From NCBI RefSeq assembly GCF_001570605.1, contig NZ_BBXG01000026.1, positions 32,188-96,187 on the forward strand: a stretch of 64,000 bases of DNA. Direction: 5' to 3'. The notes under the pieces were generated by a model that saw nothing but the letters and a program-made list of their open reading frames with translations, was not told where the DNA came from and ran no database searches. Source of the stretch: Herbidospora cretacea (GTDB taxonomy: Bacteria > Actinomycetota > Actinomycetes > Streptosporangiales > Streptosporangiaceae). The stretch's first letter is position 1. Every line of letters starts with the position of its first letter. This document shows, piece after piece, positions 19,594 through 29,881 of this stretch. Made by a program: the position numbers and the translations under genes.

Positions 19594-20306
19594 AGGAGGT
19601 TCGCCCCGATCAGCGAGCCCAGCCCCCAGGTCAGCGCGGCGGCGACCGCGCCGACCGCGAGCTGGCGCAGGCCGGTGAACCACCAGCGCCGCGCGGTCAG
19701 CCGGGCGACCAGCGCGCCCGCGCCGAACAGCGCGAGCATGGACAGCCCCGCCGACAGCCACAGGTGGGTCACCCCGGCCAGATAGGGGATCAGCGGGATC
19801 AGCGCGCCGACGGCGAACGACAGGAACGACGACAGCGCGGCGGTCACCGGCGACGGCAGGTCGCCGGGCTTCACGCCGAGCTCGTTGAGGGTGTGCACTT
19901 CCAGCGCCTGTTCGGGGTTGCGGGAGATCTGCCGGGCCACCTCGGCGGCCAGTTCGGGGTCGACGCCGCGGCTCTCGTAGAGGGCGGCCAGCTCGGCCTG
20001 CTCCTCTTCGGGGTGGATGGCCATCTCGCGGCGTTCGACGGCGATCTCGGCCTGGGCCAGCTCACTCTGGCTCGCCACCGAGACGTATTCGCCCCCGGCC
20101 ATCGAGAACGCCCCGGCGGCCAGCCCCGCGATGCCCGCGAGGGAGATCACGCGGGTGTCGGCGGTGCCGCCGGCCACCCCGGCGATGAGCGCGAAGTTCG
20201 ACACCAGGCCGTCCATCGCGCCGAACACCGCCGGGCGCAGCCAGCCTCCCGTGACGTCGCGGTGGCTGTGGTGGTGGGGAAGTTCCGGGCCGGGGGCGCC
20301 GGTCAT
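19590..20306 (-). CDS. VIT1/CCC1-family iron/manganese transporter
   Basis: 238 residues of the vacuolar iron transporter family: an N-terminal His-rich tail (HHHSHRD), transmembrane segments at both ends (FGAMDGLVSNFALIAG, an early motif of the family, and SFLSFAVGALIPLIPYL), and the acidic metal-binding-like central region with Glu-rich helices (VERREMAIHPEEEQAELA). Likely moves Fe2+ or Mn2+ across the cytoplasmic membrane. Overlaps lgt upstream and the membrane-anchored gene downstream by 4 bp each (ATGA and GTGA), making a tight operon. Confidence 0.88.
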   Translation of the reverse strand: MTGAPGPELPHHHSHRDVTGGWLRPAVFGAMDGLVSNFALIAGVAGGTADTRVISLAGIAGLAAGAFSMAGGEYVSVASQSELAQAEIAVERREMAIHPEEEQAELAALYESRGVDPELAAEVARQISRNPEQALEVHTLNELGVKPGDLPSPVTAALSSFLSFAVGALIPLIPYLAGVTHLWLSAGLSMLALFGAGALVARLTARRWWFTGLRQLAVGAVAAALTWGLGSLIGANLL

Positions 20307-21283
20307 CTCTGACCGGCCTCCTCGGCTTTCTCCGTCCCCGTGCCGTCTTCTTGGTCTCGCTCTTCCCGGTCTCGCTCGGGCACGACCTGCTCGTGGTCGT
20401 CGGCCTGGTCGTGGAGGTGGGCCGGGTCGGCCTCCTCGCCCTCGGCGACCGGCGGGAGCTCACCGGGCGGGACGACGACCTCTTCGGTGGTCTTGTTCCG
20501 CATCAGCCAGAAGTAGGCCAGCGCGCCGAGGAACAGCACGATGGAGGTCCACTGGTTGAGGCGCATGCCGAGGATCTCGTGGGCCGGGTCGACGCGCAGG
20601 CCCTCGATCCAGAACCGGCCCAGGGTGTAGCCCATGACGTAGAGCGCGAACAGGCGGCCGTGGCGCAGCTGGAACCGCGAGCCGGCCCAGATGAGCAGCA
20701 GGCCCACCACGAGGGTCCAGACGAACTCGTAGAAGAACGCCGGGTGGTAGGTCAGCGCGCCGGGCACCGTGCCGGGACGGCCGGGCTCGATCTCCAGGCA
20801 CCACGCGTAGTCGCAGGGGCCGCCGAAGAGCTCCTGGTTGAAGTAGTTGCCCCACCGGCCGATGCCCTGCGCGATCACGATCCCGGGCGCGACGACGTCG
20901 GCGACGGCCGTCAGCGAGATGCCCCGGCGGCGGCAGGCGATCGCGACCCCGACGCCGCCGAGCACCACCGCGCCCCAGATGCCGAGGCCGCCCTTCCAGA
21001 TGAAGAACACGTGATACCACGGGTTCTGGGCGTCGGCTCCGAAGTAGAGCTGCCAGTCGGTGATCACATGGTAGAGCCGGCCGCCGACCAGGCCGAAGGG
21101 GACCGCCCAGACGGCCAGGTCGGTCATCGTGCCGGGCAGACCGCCACGGGCACGCCAGCGGCGCTCGCTGAGCCAGACGGCGAAGACGACGCCCAGCACG
21201 ATGCAGAGCGCATAGGCCCGGATGGGAAGGGGTCCGAGGTACCAGACCCCCTGCGACGGGCTCGGGATCGAGGCGAGGGGCAT
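20303..21283 (-). CDS. lgt: Prolipoprotein diacylglyceryl transferase
   Basis: 326-residue polytopic membrane enzyme that transfers diacylglycerol from phosphatidylglycerol to the lipobox Cys of prolipoproteins. The signature GRWGNYFNQELFGGP and the H-xxx-YE element (YHPAFFYEF) are both present. A charged C-terminal tail of about 60 residues follows the last helix, as in other actinomycetes. ATG 21283 was chosen over a longer frame because MPLASIPSP precedes the first hydrophobic segment directly. Several lipoproteins in this window (2559, 7563) are possible clients. Confidence 0.95.
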   Translation of the reverse strand: MPLASIPSPSQGVWYLGPLPIRAYALCIVLGVVFAVWLSERRWRARGGLPGTMTDLAVWAVPFGLVGGRLYHVITDWQLYFGADAQNPWYHVFFIWKGGLGIWGAVVLGGVGVAIACRRRGISLTAVADVVAPGIVIAQGIGRWGNYFNQELFGGPCDYAWCLEIEPGRPGTVPGALTYHPAFFYEFVWTLVVGLLLIWAGSRFQLRHGRLFALYVMGYTLGRFWIEGLRVDPAHEILGMRLNQWTSIVLFLGALAYFWLMRNKTTEEVVVPPGELPPVAEGEEADPAHLHDQADDHEQVVPERDREERDQEDGTGTEKAEEAGQR

Positions 21284-21384
21284 GTCACAGGACGTTACCG
21301 CCTCCGAGGCGCACTCGCGCACGCTCGTCACCAATGAGCCCGTCTCAGGTTGATCACCCCATCATCAAGCGGGCCGCGGCGCGT

Positions 21385-22143
21385 TCACTTGGCCGCGGCG
21401 AGCACGGCCTGACGCAGCTTGCCCGGGACGAACGCGATGTTCGTGTCGAGGTCCTTGCCGTTCAGCTTGATCGTCGGGGTGCCGTCGATCTTCTCCGTGC
21501 GGATGATCTTGTCGGACTGGGTGAGCTGGGTCTGGGCGTACTTCTGGGAGGTCACGCACTTCTCCCAGTCGGGCGACGTGATGCCCGCCTCCTTGCCCCA
21601 GGCGACCAGGTCGGTCAGCGAGAAGCCCTCGACGGTCTCCGACGGCTGCTCGGCGAACAGCTTGTCGTGGAAGGCCGGCCACTGGGCCCCGTTGGTGACG
21701 CAGCGGGACGCCGCCCCGGCGCGGACCGAGTTGGACTTGGTCGGCTCCATCGAGAAGATCGTGATCGGGTGGAAAACGACCTTGGCCTTGCCCTCGGCCG
21801 CCAGGTTCTTGATCGTCGGGCCCGACGACTCCTCCAGCGCCTTGCACGCCGGGCACTGGAAGTCCTCGTAGACGTCGAGCACCGGCTTGGTCACGCCCGC
21901 CTGGGCCATGGTGACCGACCCGTCGGGGTTGACCGTGGTCGGCGCGAGCTCGGCCGCCGCCGTCTGCTTCTCGGCGGTGTCGCGGGCGGCGGCGTACCAG
22001 GCGCCGCCGCCGATGGCCAGGACGGCGACCGTCCCGATGGTGACCATCGTGGCGAGGCGGCGGTTGCGGTCCTTCTTCCGGTCGGCCTGCCGCAGCTGCG
22101 CGATCCGCTCGCGGGCCGTCGCCTCGCGTGCGCCTTTGCCCAT
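21385..22143 (-). CDS. DsbA-like membrane-tethered thiol-disulfide oxidoreductase
   Basis: 252 residues: a cytosolic N-terminus, one membrane anchor (about 32-52), then an external thioredoxin-fold domain with CPAC (Cys97-Cys100) and a cis-Pro loop (GTPT). Likely oxidises or isomerises cysteines in exported proteins. Its ATG shares one base with the stop of the MauE-like gene upstream (TGATG), so the two are coupled and probably form an oxidase-partner pair. Confidence 0.9.
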   Translation of the reverse strand: MGKGAREATARERIAQLRQADRKKDRNRRLATMVTIGTVAVLAIGGGAWYAAARDTAEKQTAAAELAPTTVNPDGSVTMAQAGVTKPVLDVYEDFQCPACKALEESSGPTIKNLAAEGKAKVVFHPITIFSMEPTKSNSVRAGAASRCVTNGAQWPAFHDKLFAEQPSETVEGFSLTDLVAWGKEAGITSPDWEKCVTSQKYAQTQLTQSDKIIRTEKIDGTPTIKLNGKDLDTNIAFVPGKLRQAVLAAAK

Positions 22144-22727
22144 CAGTGGTTCTCCTTCACTTCTTCCTGGTGATCACTAGCGCCGGGCTCGTGATCGCCG
22201 GCTTCCTCCTCGGCGTCAGGGCGGGGGGCCAGACCCAGGGGCGTGTCGAGCGCGTACCGGCCTGGCGCGAACCAGGCGATCCAGCCCGCCAGCACCACCA
22301 GCCCGAAGTCCCGCAGCAGCTCCCAGAAGTACGAGGGCTCCTGTCCCTCGGCGAGCGGTCCGCCGCCGCCGAAGCAGCCGCAGTCGATGCGCAGCCCCCG
22401 CGCCCACGCCGAGGCGATGCCGATGACGAAGGCGACCATGAGCAGCCCCGCGCCGACCGCCGACAGGCGGGTGAGCAGGCCAAGGACAAGGAGCACTCCG
22501 ACGACGATCTCCAGCACGGGCAGGCCGTATCCGACGGCCGTGGCGACCCGGTCCGGCAGCAGTTCGTAGGCGCGCACGGCCTGCACCGACAGAGCGGGGG
22601 CGCCGACCTTCAGCCACCCCGCGACGATGAGCACGCCGGCGAGCACCAGCCGGGCGACAGTCGTCACCCAGGGTACAGCCACGGATGCGCTGAGTGACGA
22701 ACTCGGCCCGCGACGATGCGATGACAC
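22143..22727 (-). CDS. MauE/DoxX-like membrane protein, probable redox partner
   Basis: 194 residues with four hydrophobic segments. The MauE-type signature DCGCFGG (Cys116, Cys118) lies at the outer end of the third. MauE proteins work with thiol-disulfide proteins, a role that fits the DsbA-like gene downstream (1-bp overlap). GTG start with a GGGAGGAG site 5 bases upstream. The C-terminal acidic/His tail is unconserved. A VKOR-like oxidising role is an inference. Confidence 0.85.
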   Translation of the reverse strand: MSSHRRGPSSSLSASVAVPWVTTVARLVLAGVLIVAGWLKVGAPALSVQAVRAYELLPDRVATAVGYGLPVLEIVVGVLLVLGLLTRLSAVGAGLLMVAFVIGIASAWARGLRIDCGCFGGGGPLAEGQEPSYFWELLRDFGLVVLAGWIAWFAPGRYALDTPLGLAPRPDAEEEAGDHEPGASDHQEEVKENH

Positions 22728-23042
22728 GGAGACTCCTCCCAGGTCCCGGGGCCGTCCACACGGCCACCGGTCCCGAACGTATTGGAGTCCACCTCACCAT
22801 GACCTCGATAAACACCCGGTAAGCCGAAACCTGGCGTCGGGTATGGGTAGACCTGACCGGGTAAACAACGGCTTCTTTTCTCCGTTACGGCTCCGCCCAC
22901 GCGGCCCCGACCGCCGCCGCGGCCCACCCGCCGTATCCGGCGCCGACCGGCCGCGGCCGCGCGCCGACCAACGACCACCCGGCCCCGAACCGACCGCCCT
23001 GGCCTACGGGCCGGCCGCCACCAGCCTTTCGGGACAGCGAAA
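22728..23042. other. Gene-poor interval upstream of the MauE-like gene
   Basis: 315 bp without a supportable gene. It should contain the promoter of the MauE/DsbA operon on the minus strand. A run with TTCTTTTCT flanked by AACGG/CCGTT (about 22868-22886) might be a weak hairpin. I see no RNA gene or repeat. Confidence 0.5.
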
Positions 23043-23070
23043 AGGCCGACCACCTTTCGGTGGTCGGCCT
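23043..23070 (-). terminator. Terminator of trpCBA
   Basis: 12-bp perfect stem (AGGCCGACCACC / GGTGGTCGGCCT) with a 4-base loop TTTC, 16 bp after the trpA stop. On the minus strand it is followed by three Ts. Confidence 0.88.
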
Positions 23071-23086
23071 CGTGGCTGGTGCGGGA

Positions 23087-23884
23087 CTAGCGGCGGCGGA
23101 CTCCGTCGGCCAGTTCGGCGGCGAGTTCGCGGACCGACTGGAGACCCTCGCGCTCGTTCGGCGCGTCGAGCAGGCGGCGGATGAAGGCCGAGCCGACGAT
23201 GACGCCGTCGGCGTAGGCGGCGACCTCGGCCGCCTGGGCGCCGGTGCCGACGCCCAGACCCACGCAGACCGGGAGCTTGGTGTGCGGCCGGGTCCGCTCG
23301 ACCAGGCCCTCGGCGGCCGCGCCGACCGACGACCGGGCGCCCGTCACGCCCATCAGCGAGGCGGCGTAGACGAAGCCGGTGCAGCACTGCGCGACCACGC
23401 CGATGCGCTCCTCGGTGGAGCTCGGCGCGACCAGGAAGACGGTGTCGATCCCGGCCGAGGCGCTGGCCTCGATCCAGGGAGCGGCCTCCTCGGGGGTCAG
23501 GTCGGGCGTGATGGTGCCCACTCCCCCGGCGTCGGCCAGATCCCGGGCGAACCGCTCGGCGCCGTAGCGGTCGATGGGGTTCCAGTAGGTCATGACGAGG
23601 GTCGCCGCGCCCGACTTGGCCACGCCCTCGACCGTGCGCATCACGTCGCCGATACGGGTGCCGTTCTCCAGCGCGCGGTGGACGGCGTCCTGGATGGTGG
23701 GGCCGTCCATGAGCGGATCGGAGTAGGGCAGGCCGATCTCGATCACGTCGCAGCCGGCCTCGACCATGGCGGTCGCGGCGGCGATGGCGCCGTCGATCGT
23801 GGGAAAGCCGGCGGGCAGGTAGCCCACCAGCGCTGCGCGGTTCTCCGCGCGGGCCTTCTCGAAGACCGTGGCAAGTGTCGTCAT
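23087..23884 (-). CDS. trpA: Tryptophan synthase alpha subunit
   Basis: 265 residues. Cleaves indole-3-glycerol phosphate to indole, which passes by tunnel to the beta subunit. The signature AGCDVIEIGLPYSDPLMDGP carries the catalytic Glu. Thirteen bp from trpB, same operon. Confidence 0.95.
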   Translation of the reverse strand: MTTLATVFEKARAENRAALVGYLPAGFPTIDGAIAAATAMVEAGCDVIEIGLPYSDPLMDGPTIQDAVHRALENGTRIGDVMRTVEGVAKSGAATLVMTYWNPIDRYGAERFARDLADAGGVGTITPDLTPEEAAPWIEASASAGIDTVFLVAPSSTEERIGVVAQCCTGFVYAASLMGVTGARSSVGAAAEGLVERTRPHTKLPVCVGLGVGTGAQAAEVAAYADGVIVGSAFIRRLLDAPNEREGLQSVRELAAELADGVRRR

Positions 23885-23897
23885 GGCTGGCTTCCGG

Positions 23898-25139
<1,242 letters not shown>

Positions 25140-25150
25140 GGACTCTCCGG

Positions 25151-25963
25151 TCACGACTGCCGTTCTTGGCGAGACGATGGGTGGGCGCCCGCGGTGACCA
25201 GGTCGTTCACCGCCGAACGCGGGTCTTTTCCGGTGACCAGGCTCTCGCCGACCAGCACCGCGTCGGCGCCGGCGCGGGCGTAGGCGAGCAGGTCGTGGGG
25301 GCCGCGGACGCCCGACTCGGCGATCCGGACGATGCCCTCGGGCACCTTCGGGGCGAGCCTGGCGAAGACCTCACGGTCGACCTCGAGCGTGCGCAGGTCG
25401 CGGGCGTTGATGCCGATGAGCTTGGCGCCCGCGTCGACGGCGCGCTCCAGCTCCTCTTCGGTGTGGACCTCGACCAGCGGGACCAGGCCGATCGACTCGG
25501 CCCGCTCGATCAGGGACACCAGCGCGTTCTGGTCGAGCGACACGACCATCAGCAGGGCCAGGTCGGCGCCGTAGGCGCGGGCCTCCCAGAGCTGGTAGGC
25601 GGTGACGATGAAGTCCTTGCGCAGGATCGGGATGTCGACCGCGGCGCGCACGGCGGCCAGGTCGTCGAGGCTGCCCCCGAAACGGCGGCGTTCGGTCAGC
25701 ACGCTGATGACGTGTGCCCCGCCCGCCTCGTAGTCGACGGCGAGCGCGGCCGGGTCGGCGATGGCCGCCAGCGCGCCCTTGGACGGGCTGGACCGCTTGA
25801 CCTCGGCGATGACCGAGACGCGGTCGGCTTTCAGTGCGCCGTGGACGTCACGAGGGGTGGGTGCGCGCCGGGCGCGTTCCTTGAGCTCATCGATCGACAC
25901 GGCCTTCTGCCGCTCGGCCAGGTCTTCGCGGACGCCCTCGAGAATGTCGTCGAGAACCGTCAT
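25151..25963 (-). CDS. trpC: Indole-3-glycerol phosphate synthase
   Basis: 270 residues, TIM barrel. Ring closure of the carboxyphenylaminodeoxyribulose phosphate. Motifs: [13 protein letters not shown] (catalytic Glu/Lys), ILRKDFI (Lys), and the IGINARDL loop. First trp enzyme gene of this cluster. The gap to the next gene upstream (25964-26078) contains no convincing leader peptide or attenuator. Confidence 0.95.
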   Translation of the reverse strand: MTVLDDILEGVREDLAERQKAVSIDELKERARRAPTPRDVHGALKADRVSVIAEVKRSSPSKGALAAIADPAALAVDYEAGGAHVISVLTERRRFGGSLDDLAAVRAAVDIPILRKDFIVTAYQLWEARAYGADLALLMVVSLDQNALVSLIERAESIGLVPLVEVHTEEELERAVDAGAKLIGINARDLRTLEVDREVFARLAPKVPEGIVRIAESGVRGPHDLLAYARAGADAVLVGESLVTGKDPRSAVNDLVTAGAHPSSRQERQS

Positions 25964-26078
25964 CGGACCTCACCGCCCTTGCTGGCTCGTTCGCTCACGT
26001 GCTCCGGGTCCCTCCAGGTCGACTGCGTCCTGCCGATGGTATCGGCCTTACCGGCGTCGGCCCGCCATCGGGTGCCGG

Positions 26079-26483
26079 TCACGGAGCGAGAAAAGCCCCG
26101 TACGGCGTATTGCGTACAACCCCGAACAACAAGGCCAGCGCGGCGAACGACCAGACGACCGCGGGCGCCGTCAGACGGGTCCGCAGCGGCCTCTCCCGCC
26201 AGGCGGACACGATCCACTTCGCCCACAGGTACACCAGGAACGGGGCCACCGCAACGAACAGCGGGTTGAACGACAACGCGCCGCCGACGTCGAGCCGGGT
26301 CAGCGCGTGGACCGCGCGCAGTCCGCCGCACCCCGGGCAGTAGAAACCGCTGACCAGCAGGAACGGGCAAGGCGGGAAGTGGCCGGGCCGCGACGGGTCG
26401 ACGGCCGCGACGAACACGGTCGCCGCCGCGAGCGCGCCGCCGACGGCGGCGGGCAGCGCGACGGCGGCGGTCCTGGAGCTCAT
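26079..26483 (-). CDS. DUF2752-family small membrane protein
   Basis: 134 residues with about three hydrophobic segments and the family motif FYCPGCGGLRAVHAL. The Cys pair (CPGCGG) is the hallmark of DUF2752. Placed between the DUF4190 gene and trpC. Function unknown. Confidence 0.88.
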   Translation of the reverse strand: MSSRTAAVALPAAVGGALAAATVFVAAVDPSRPGHFPPCPFLLVSGFYCPGCGGLRAVHALTRLDVGGALSFNPLFVAVAPFLVYLWAKWIVSAWRERPLRTRLTAPAVVWSFAALALLFGVVRNTPYGAFLAP

Positions 26484-26492
26484 CGCCCCAAG

Positions 26493-27092
26493 TTAGTACG
26501 TGGGGACGTCCGTGATGAGGTCGTCGGGGATCATGTTGCCGTACTCCGCGCTCTCGGCGATGCCGACGAGGGCCAGCATGGCCGCGCCGAAGATCAGCCA
26601 GAGGATCACCCACAGGCCGATGGTGATGTAGGAGATCACCAGGCCCGCGACCGCGAGGCCGTGGCCCTCCTCGCCGCTGGTCTTGATGCGGCTCAGCGCC
26701 ATGTGCCCGAAGATCACGCCCAGGATCGCGGTGAGACCGCAGAGCACGAGGCCGATCAGGCCCATCACGAGCGAGGCGACCGCCAGGCCGTTGGTGGGCC
26801 GGGGGGCGGCGTAGCCGTAGCCGGGCTGGGCGTAGGGGTCGTAGCCGGGCTGCCCGTACGACTGCTGGTACGGCTGCTGGTAGGACTGCTGGTAGCCGTA
26901 GTCGGGCTGCTCGTAGCCGCCGCCCGAGGGCTGGGTGTTCTGCGTCCCATAACCGGGCTGACCGTAGCCGGGCTGCTGGGGGTAGCCGGGCTGCTGCTGA
27001 TAGCCGCCCTGGCCGTAGTCCGGCTGCTGACCGTAACCCGGGTAGTTGTTACCCGGGTCCCCCGTGTCGCCGGGCTGGTTCCCGTAAGTCAT
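26493..27092 (-). CDS. DUF4190 membrane protein with Gly/Tyr/Gln/Pro-rich head
   Basis: 199 residues. The first ~95 are a low-complexity tail of GYxQPxYGQ-like repeats; the second half is the DUF4190 domain with two membrane helices around a conserved HMALSRIK segment. The disordered head would face the cytosol. Nine bp before DUF2752, so likely co-transcribed. Confidence 0.88.
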   Translation of the reverse strand: MTYGNQPGDTGDPGNNYPGYGQQPDYGQGGYQQQPGYPQQPGYGQPGYGTQNTQPSGGGYEQPDYGYQQSYQQPYQQSYGQPGYDPYAQPGYGYAAPRPTNGLAVASLVMGLIGLVLCGLTAILGVIFGHMALSRIKTSGEEGHGLAVAGLVISYITIGLWVILWLIFGAAMLALVGIAESAEYGNMIPDDLITDVPTY

Positions 27093-27158
27093 GCGAAGAC
27101 TGTAGCGACGAGCGCCGACATCCCCGTCGAATCAGGGCAACCTGAGGACAAGTTGTAA

Positions 27159-27701
27159 TCAGGTGGGATCATCGCCGCGATCGATGGCGTCCCACATCGA
27201 CCGCTCCGTGGGTGGCCCGTCGCGGCCGTCGCGGCCGGTGCGGTCGTAGCGGGAGGACATCCCCGGCCAGCGCCCGCCCGCGACCGCCGCCCACAGCCCG
27301 CCGCCGATCAGCAGCACGCCTCCGGCGCCGGTGAGCCACGGCCAGACGGTGACCTGCACGGCGGCCCCGGTCAGGTCGGCGCTCTCCAGCAGCAGGACGT
27401 CGTCGAACACCCGCATCATCGCGATGACGACGGCTCCGCCGCAGATCGCGACCAGCGCGCCGATCACCTGCCGCCACACGCCCTTGGTGGCCAGCACCGC
27501 GACGCAGCCGGCCAGCGCCGCCAGCGTGACCGGCGTGACGACCGGCGCCACCTCCGGTCCGGTGACGTCGTGGAGGGCCTCGGGGTTGGTCAGGCCGGTG
27601 GGCGCGAGCAGCTGAGCCCACACCTGCCCGGCCGAGAGCAGGGCCAGCGCCCCGCCGGCCGCGCAGACGACCAGCCAGGCGTAGACCGCGCGGCGGTTCA
27701 T
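27159..27701 (-). CDS. TIGR02234-like Trp-associated membrane protein
   Basis: 180 residues with four hydrophobic segments, matching the pattern of the tryptophan-operon-associated membrane protein of actinobacteria (short N-terminus, [21 protein letters not shown] in the loop/helix 2). The ATG overlaps the hisI stop by 4 bp (ATGA). Function unknown. In other actinomycetes trpE usually lies next to it; it is absent here. Confidence 0.8.
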   Translation of the reverse strand: MNRRAVYAWLVVCAAGGALALLSAGQVWAQLLAPTGLTNPEALHDVTGPEVAPVVTPVTLAALAGCVAVLATKGVWRQVIGALVAICGGAVVIAMMRVFDDVLLLESADLTGAAVQVTVWPWLTGAGGVLLIGGGLWAAVAGGRWPGMSSRYDRTGRDGRDGPPTERSMWDAIDRGDDPT

Positions 27702-28048
27702 GAACCCTCGATCACCGGAAGCACGTCGTCATCGAAGCAGGTGCGGGTGCCGGTGTGGCAGGCGGGGCCGCGCTGGTCGACCTTGAGCAGGATGGTGTCG
27801 CCGTCGCAGTCGAGCGCGACATGGTGGACGAACTGCACGTTTCCCGAGGTCTCACCCTTGACCCAGTATTGGTTGCGGCTGCGCGACCAATAGGTGGCCC
27901 GGCCGGTGGTGAGCGAGCGGTGCAGCGCCTCGTCGTCCATCCAGGCGAGCATGAGCACCTCGCCCGTGTCGTGTTGCTGGACGACGGCGGGCACCAGCCC
28001 GTCACCGGTCCGCTTGAGCCGGTCTGCGATCTTCGGGTCCAAGGGCAT
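27698..28048 (-). CDS. hisI: Phosphoribosyl-AMP cyclohydrolase
   Basis: 116 residues, step three of histidine biosynthesis. Motifs: [10 protein letters not shown] and the zinc ligands in [20 protein letters not shown]...C. No HisE domain is fused. Separated by about 13 kb from the remaining his genes. The ABC gene upstream ends 36 bp away. Confidence 0.94.
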   Translation of the reverse strand: MPLDPKIADRLKRTGDGLVPAVVQQHDTGEVLMLAWMDDEALHRSLTTGRATYWSRSRNQYWVKGETSGNVQFVHHVALDCDGDTILLKVDQRGPACHTGTRTCFDDDVLPVIEGS

Positions 28049-28084
28049 AAGCCCATTCTGCCGCAGCGACCAGCCAGAACGTGC

Positions 28085-29881
28085 CTAGCTGCGGGTCGCG
28101 GTGGCCCAGGAGGCGTGGAGGTCGGCGTAGACGCCCGGCTCGCGGACCAGGTCGGCGTGGGCGCCGCGCTGGACGATCTCGCCCCGGTCGAAGACGATCA
28201 CCTCGTCGGCCGCCTCCGCCGTCGACAGGCGGTGGGCGATCGAGACGGCCGTGCGGCCCCGGGTGACGCTGTCGAGGGCGCGGGCGATGCGGACCTCCGT
28301 CGCCGGGTCGACCGCCGAGGTCGCCTCGTCGAGCAGGAGCAGGTCGGGGTCGGCGAGGTAGGCGCGGGCCAGCGCCACGAGCTGGCGCTCCCCCGCCGAC
28401 AGCGACTCGCCGCGCTGCCCGACCGCCGTCTCCAGGCCGTTGGGGAGGCCCTCCAGCCAGTCGGCCAGGCCGAGCTCGGTCACCGCCTCGGCGATCTCCT
28501 CGTCGGTGGCGCCGGGGCGGCCGAAGCGGATGTTCTCGGCCAGGGTCGAGTCGAAGAGGAAGCCGTCCTGCGGGACCATCACGATCCGTTCGCGCAGCGA
28601 GGCGAAACGGACGTCGCGCAGGTCGACGCCGTCGACCGAGACGCGGCCCTCGACCGGGTCCATCAGGCGGGTGAGCAGCTTGGCGAAGGTGGTCTTGCCC
28701 GAGCCGGTCTCGCCCACCACGGCGACCCGGCGGCGGGGCGGGATGACGACGTTCACGTCACGCAGCACGGCCGGGCCGTCGGGGTAGGCGTAGCGCACGC
28801 CTTCGAACGCCACCGTGATCGCGCCGCGCGGCAGCGTGACGCCCTCTTCGGCCGGGTCGGCGACGTCGGCCGGGGTGTCGAGCACGCTCAGCACGCGCCG
28901 CCAGCCCGCGATGGCGTTCTGCGCCTCGTTGAGCACCTCGGTCGCGGTCTGGAGCGGCGCGATGAACAGGGTGATGAGGAACAGGAACGCCAGCAGGCGG
29001 CCGGGGGTGATCGACCCGCCCACGCCGAGCAGCACGCCGACCACGACCACCGCGGCGATCGCCAGCGAGGCGACCAGCTCGGTGATGGGGAAGGTGAAAC
29101 CGATCATCTTCTGGGCGCGGGTCTGGGCGGCCCGCTGGGCGTCGACGGCGGCGTCGATCCGGACGGCCGTGCGCTCCTCGGCGCCGTGGGCCCGGATGAC
29201 CGCGCTGCCGACGACCGACTCGCTGATCGCCGACAGGGTGTCGCCGGTGCGCTCGCGCACGGTCAGGTAGTTCCGCGCGACCAGCCGCTGGAACTTCGGC
29301 AGCGCGAAGACCAGCGGCAGGAACAGCCCCCACACGATCAGGGTGAGCTGCCAGGAGTAGAAGGCCATCAGCGCCGTCGCGATCACGAGCTGGCCGCTCG
29401 CGACGATGATCAGCATGCCGCCCCACTGCATGAAGGTGCTGATCTGGTCGACGTCGCCGGTCACCCGCGACACCAGGGCGCCCCGGCGCTCGGTGTTCTG
29501 GGTCAGCACCGACAGGTCGTGGACGTGGCGGAACGCCTTGCCGCGCAGCGAGGCCAGGCCCGACTCGGTGGCCCGGTAGAGCCGCACGTTCATGGCGTAG
29601 CCCGCCGCGGCGGTCAGCAGGATCGCCGCCGCGCAGGCCAGCACGGCGTTGCGGATGAACGGCAGGTCGGGCGTCGCGCCGCTGAGCCCCCGGTCGATGA
29701 CCTGCTGGATGGCGACGGGGACGATCACCTTGCCGAGGGTGGCCAGGATCGCCAGGGCGACGGTGATCCCGAGGCCCTGGCGGAACTCCGGCGACAGCCG
29801 CAGGCCGTGGCGGATGGTCTCGACCGCCCCGCGCTCGACGGTCTGAAGGCTTTGCGTGGTCGCGGTGGTGGTGGTCGTCAC
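28085..29881 (-). CDS. ABC exporter half-transporter, NBD with canonical catalytic residues
   Basis: 598 residues: a six-helix type-IV ABC transmembrane domain, then an ATPase domain with Walker A GETGSGKTT, signature LSAGERQ, Walker B LLLLDEATS and H-loop IAHRLST. Works most likely as a heterodimer with the preceding gene, which has altered ATP-site residues, and supplies the catalytic Glu. Export substrate unknown (lipid, drug or peptide). GTG start overlaps the partner's stop (GTGA). Confidence 0.93.
   Translation of the reverse strand: MTTTTTATTQSLQTVERGAVETIRHGLRLSPEFRQGLGITVALAILATLGKVIVPVAIQQVIDRGLSGATPDLPFIRNAVLACAAAILLTAAAGYAMNVRLYRATESGLASLRGKAFRHVHDLSVLTQNTERRGALVSRVTGDVDQISTFMQWGGMLIIVASGQLVIATALMAFYSWQLTLIVWGLFLPLVFALPKFQRLVARNYLTVRERTGDTLSAISESVVGSAVIRAHGAEERTAVRIDAAVDAQRAAQTRAQKMIGFTFPITELVASLAIAAVVVVGVLLGVGGSITPGRLLAFLFLITLFIAPLQTATEVLNEAQNAIAGWRRVLSVLDTPADVADPAEEGVTLPRGAITVAFEGVRYAYPDGPAVLRDVNVVIPPRRRVAVVGETGSGKTTFAKLLTRLMDPVEGRVSVDGVDLRDVRFASLRERIVMVPQDGFLFDSTLAENIRFGRPGATDEEIAEAVTELGLADWLEGLPNGLETAVGQRGESLSAGERQLVALARAYLADPDLLLLDEATSAVDPATEVRIARALDSVTRGRTAVSIAHRLSTAEAADEVIVFDRGEIVQRGAHADLVREPGVYADLHASWATATRS

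Noticed and set aside
25964-26078. Trp attenuator or leader peptide before trpC
   Set aside because: No Trp-rich short frame or competing hairpins seen.
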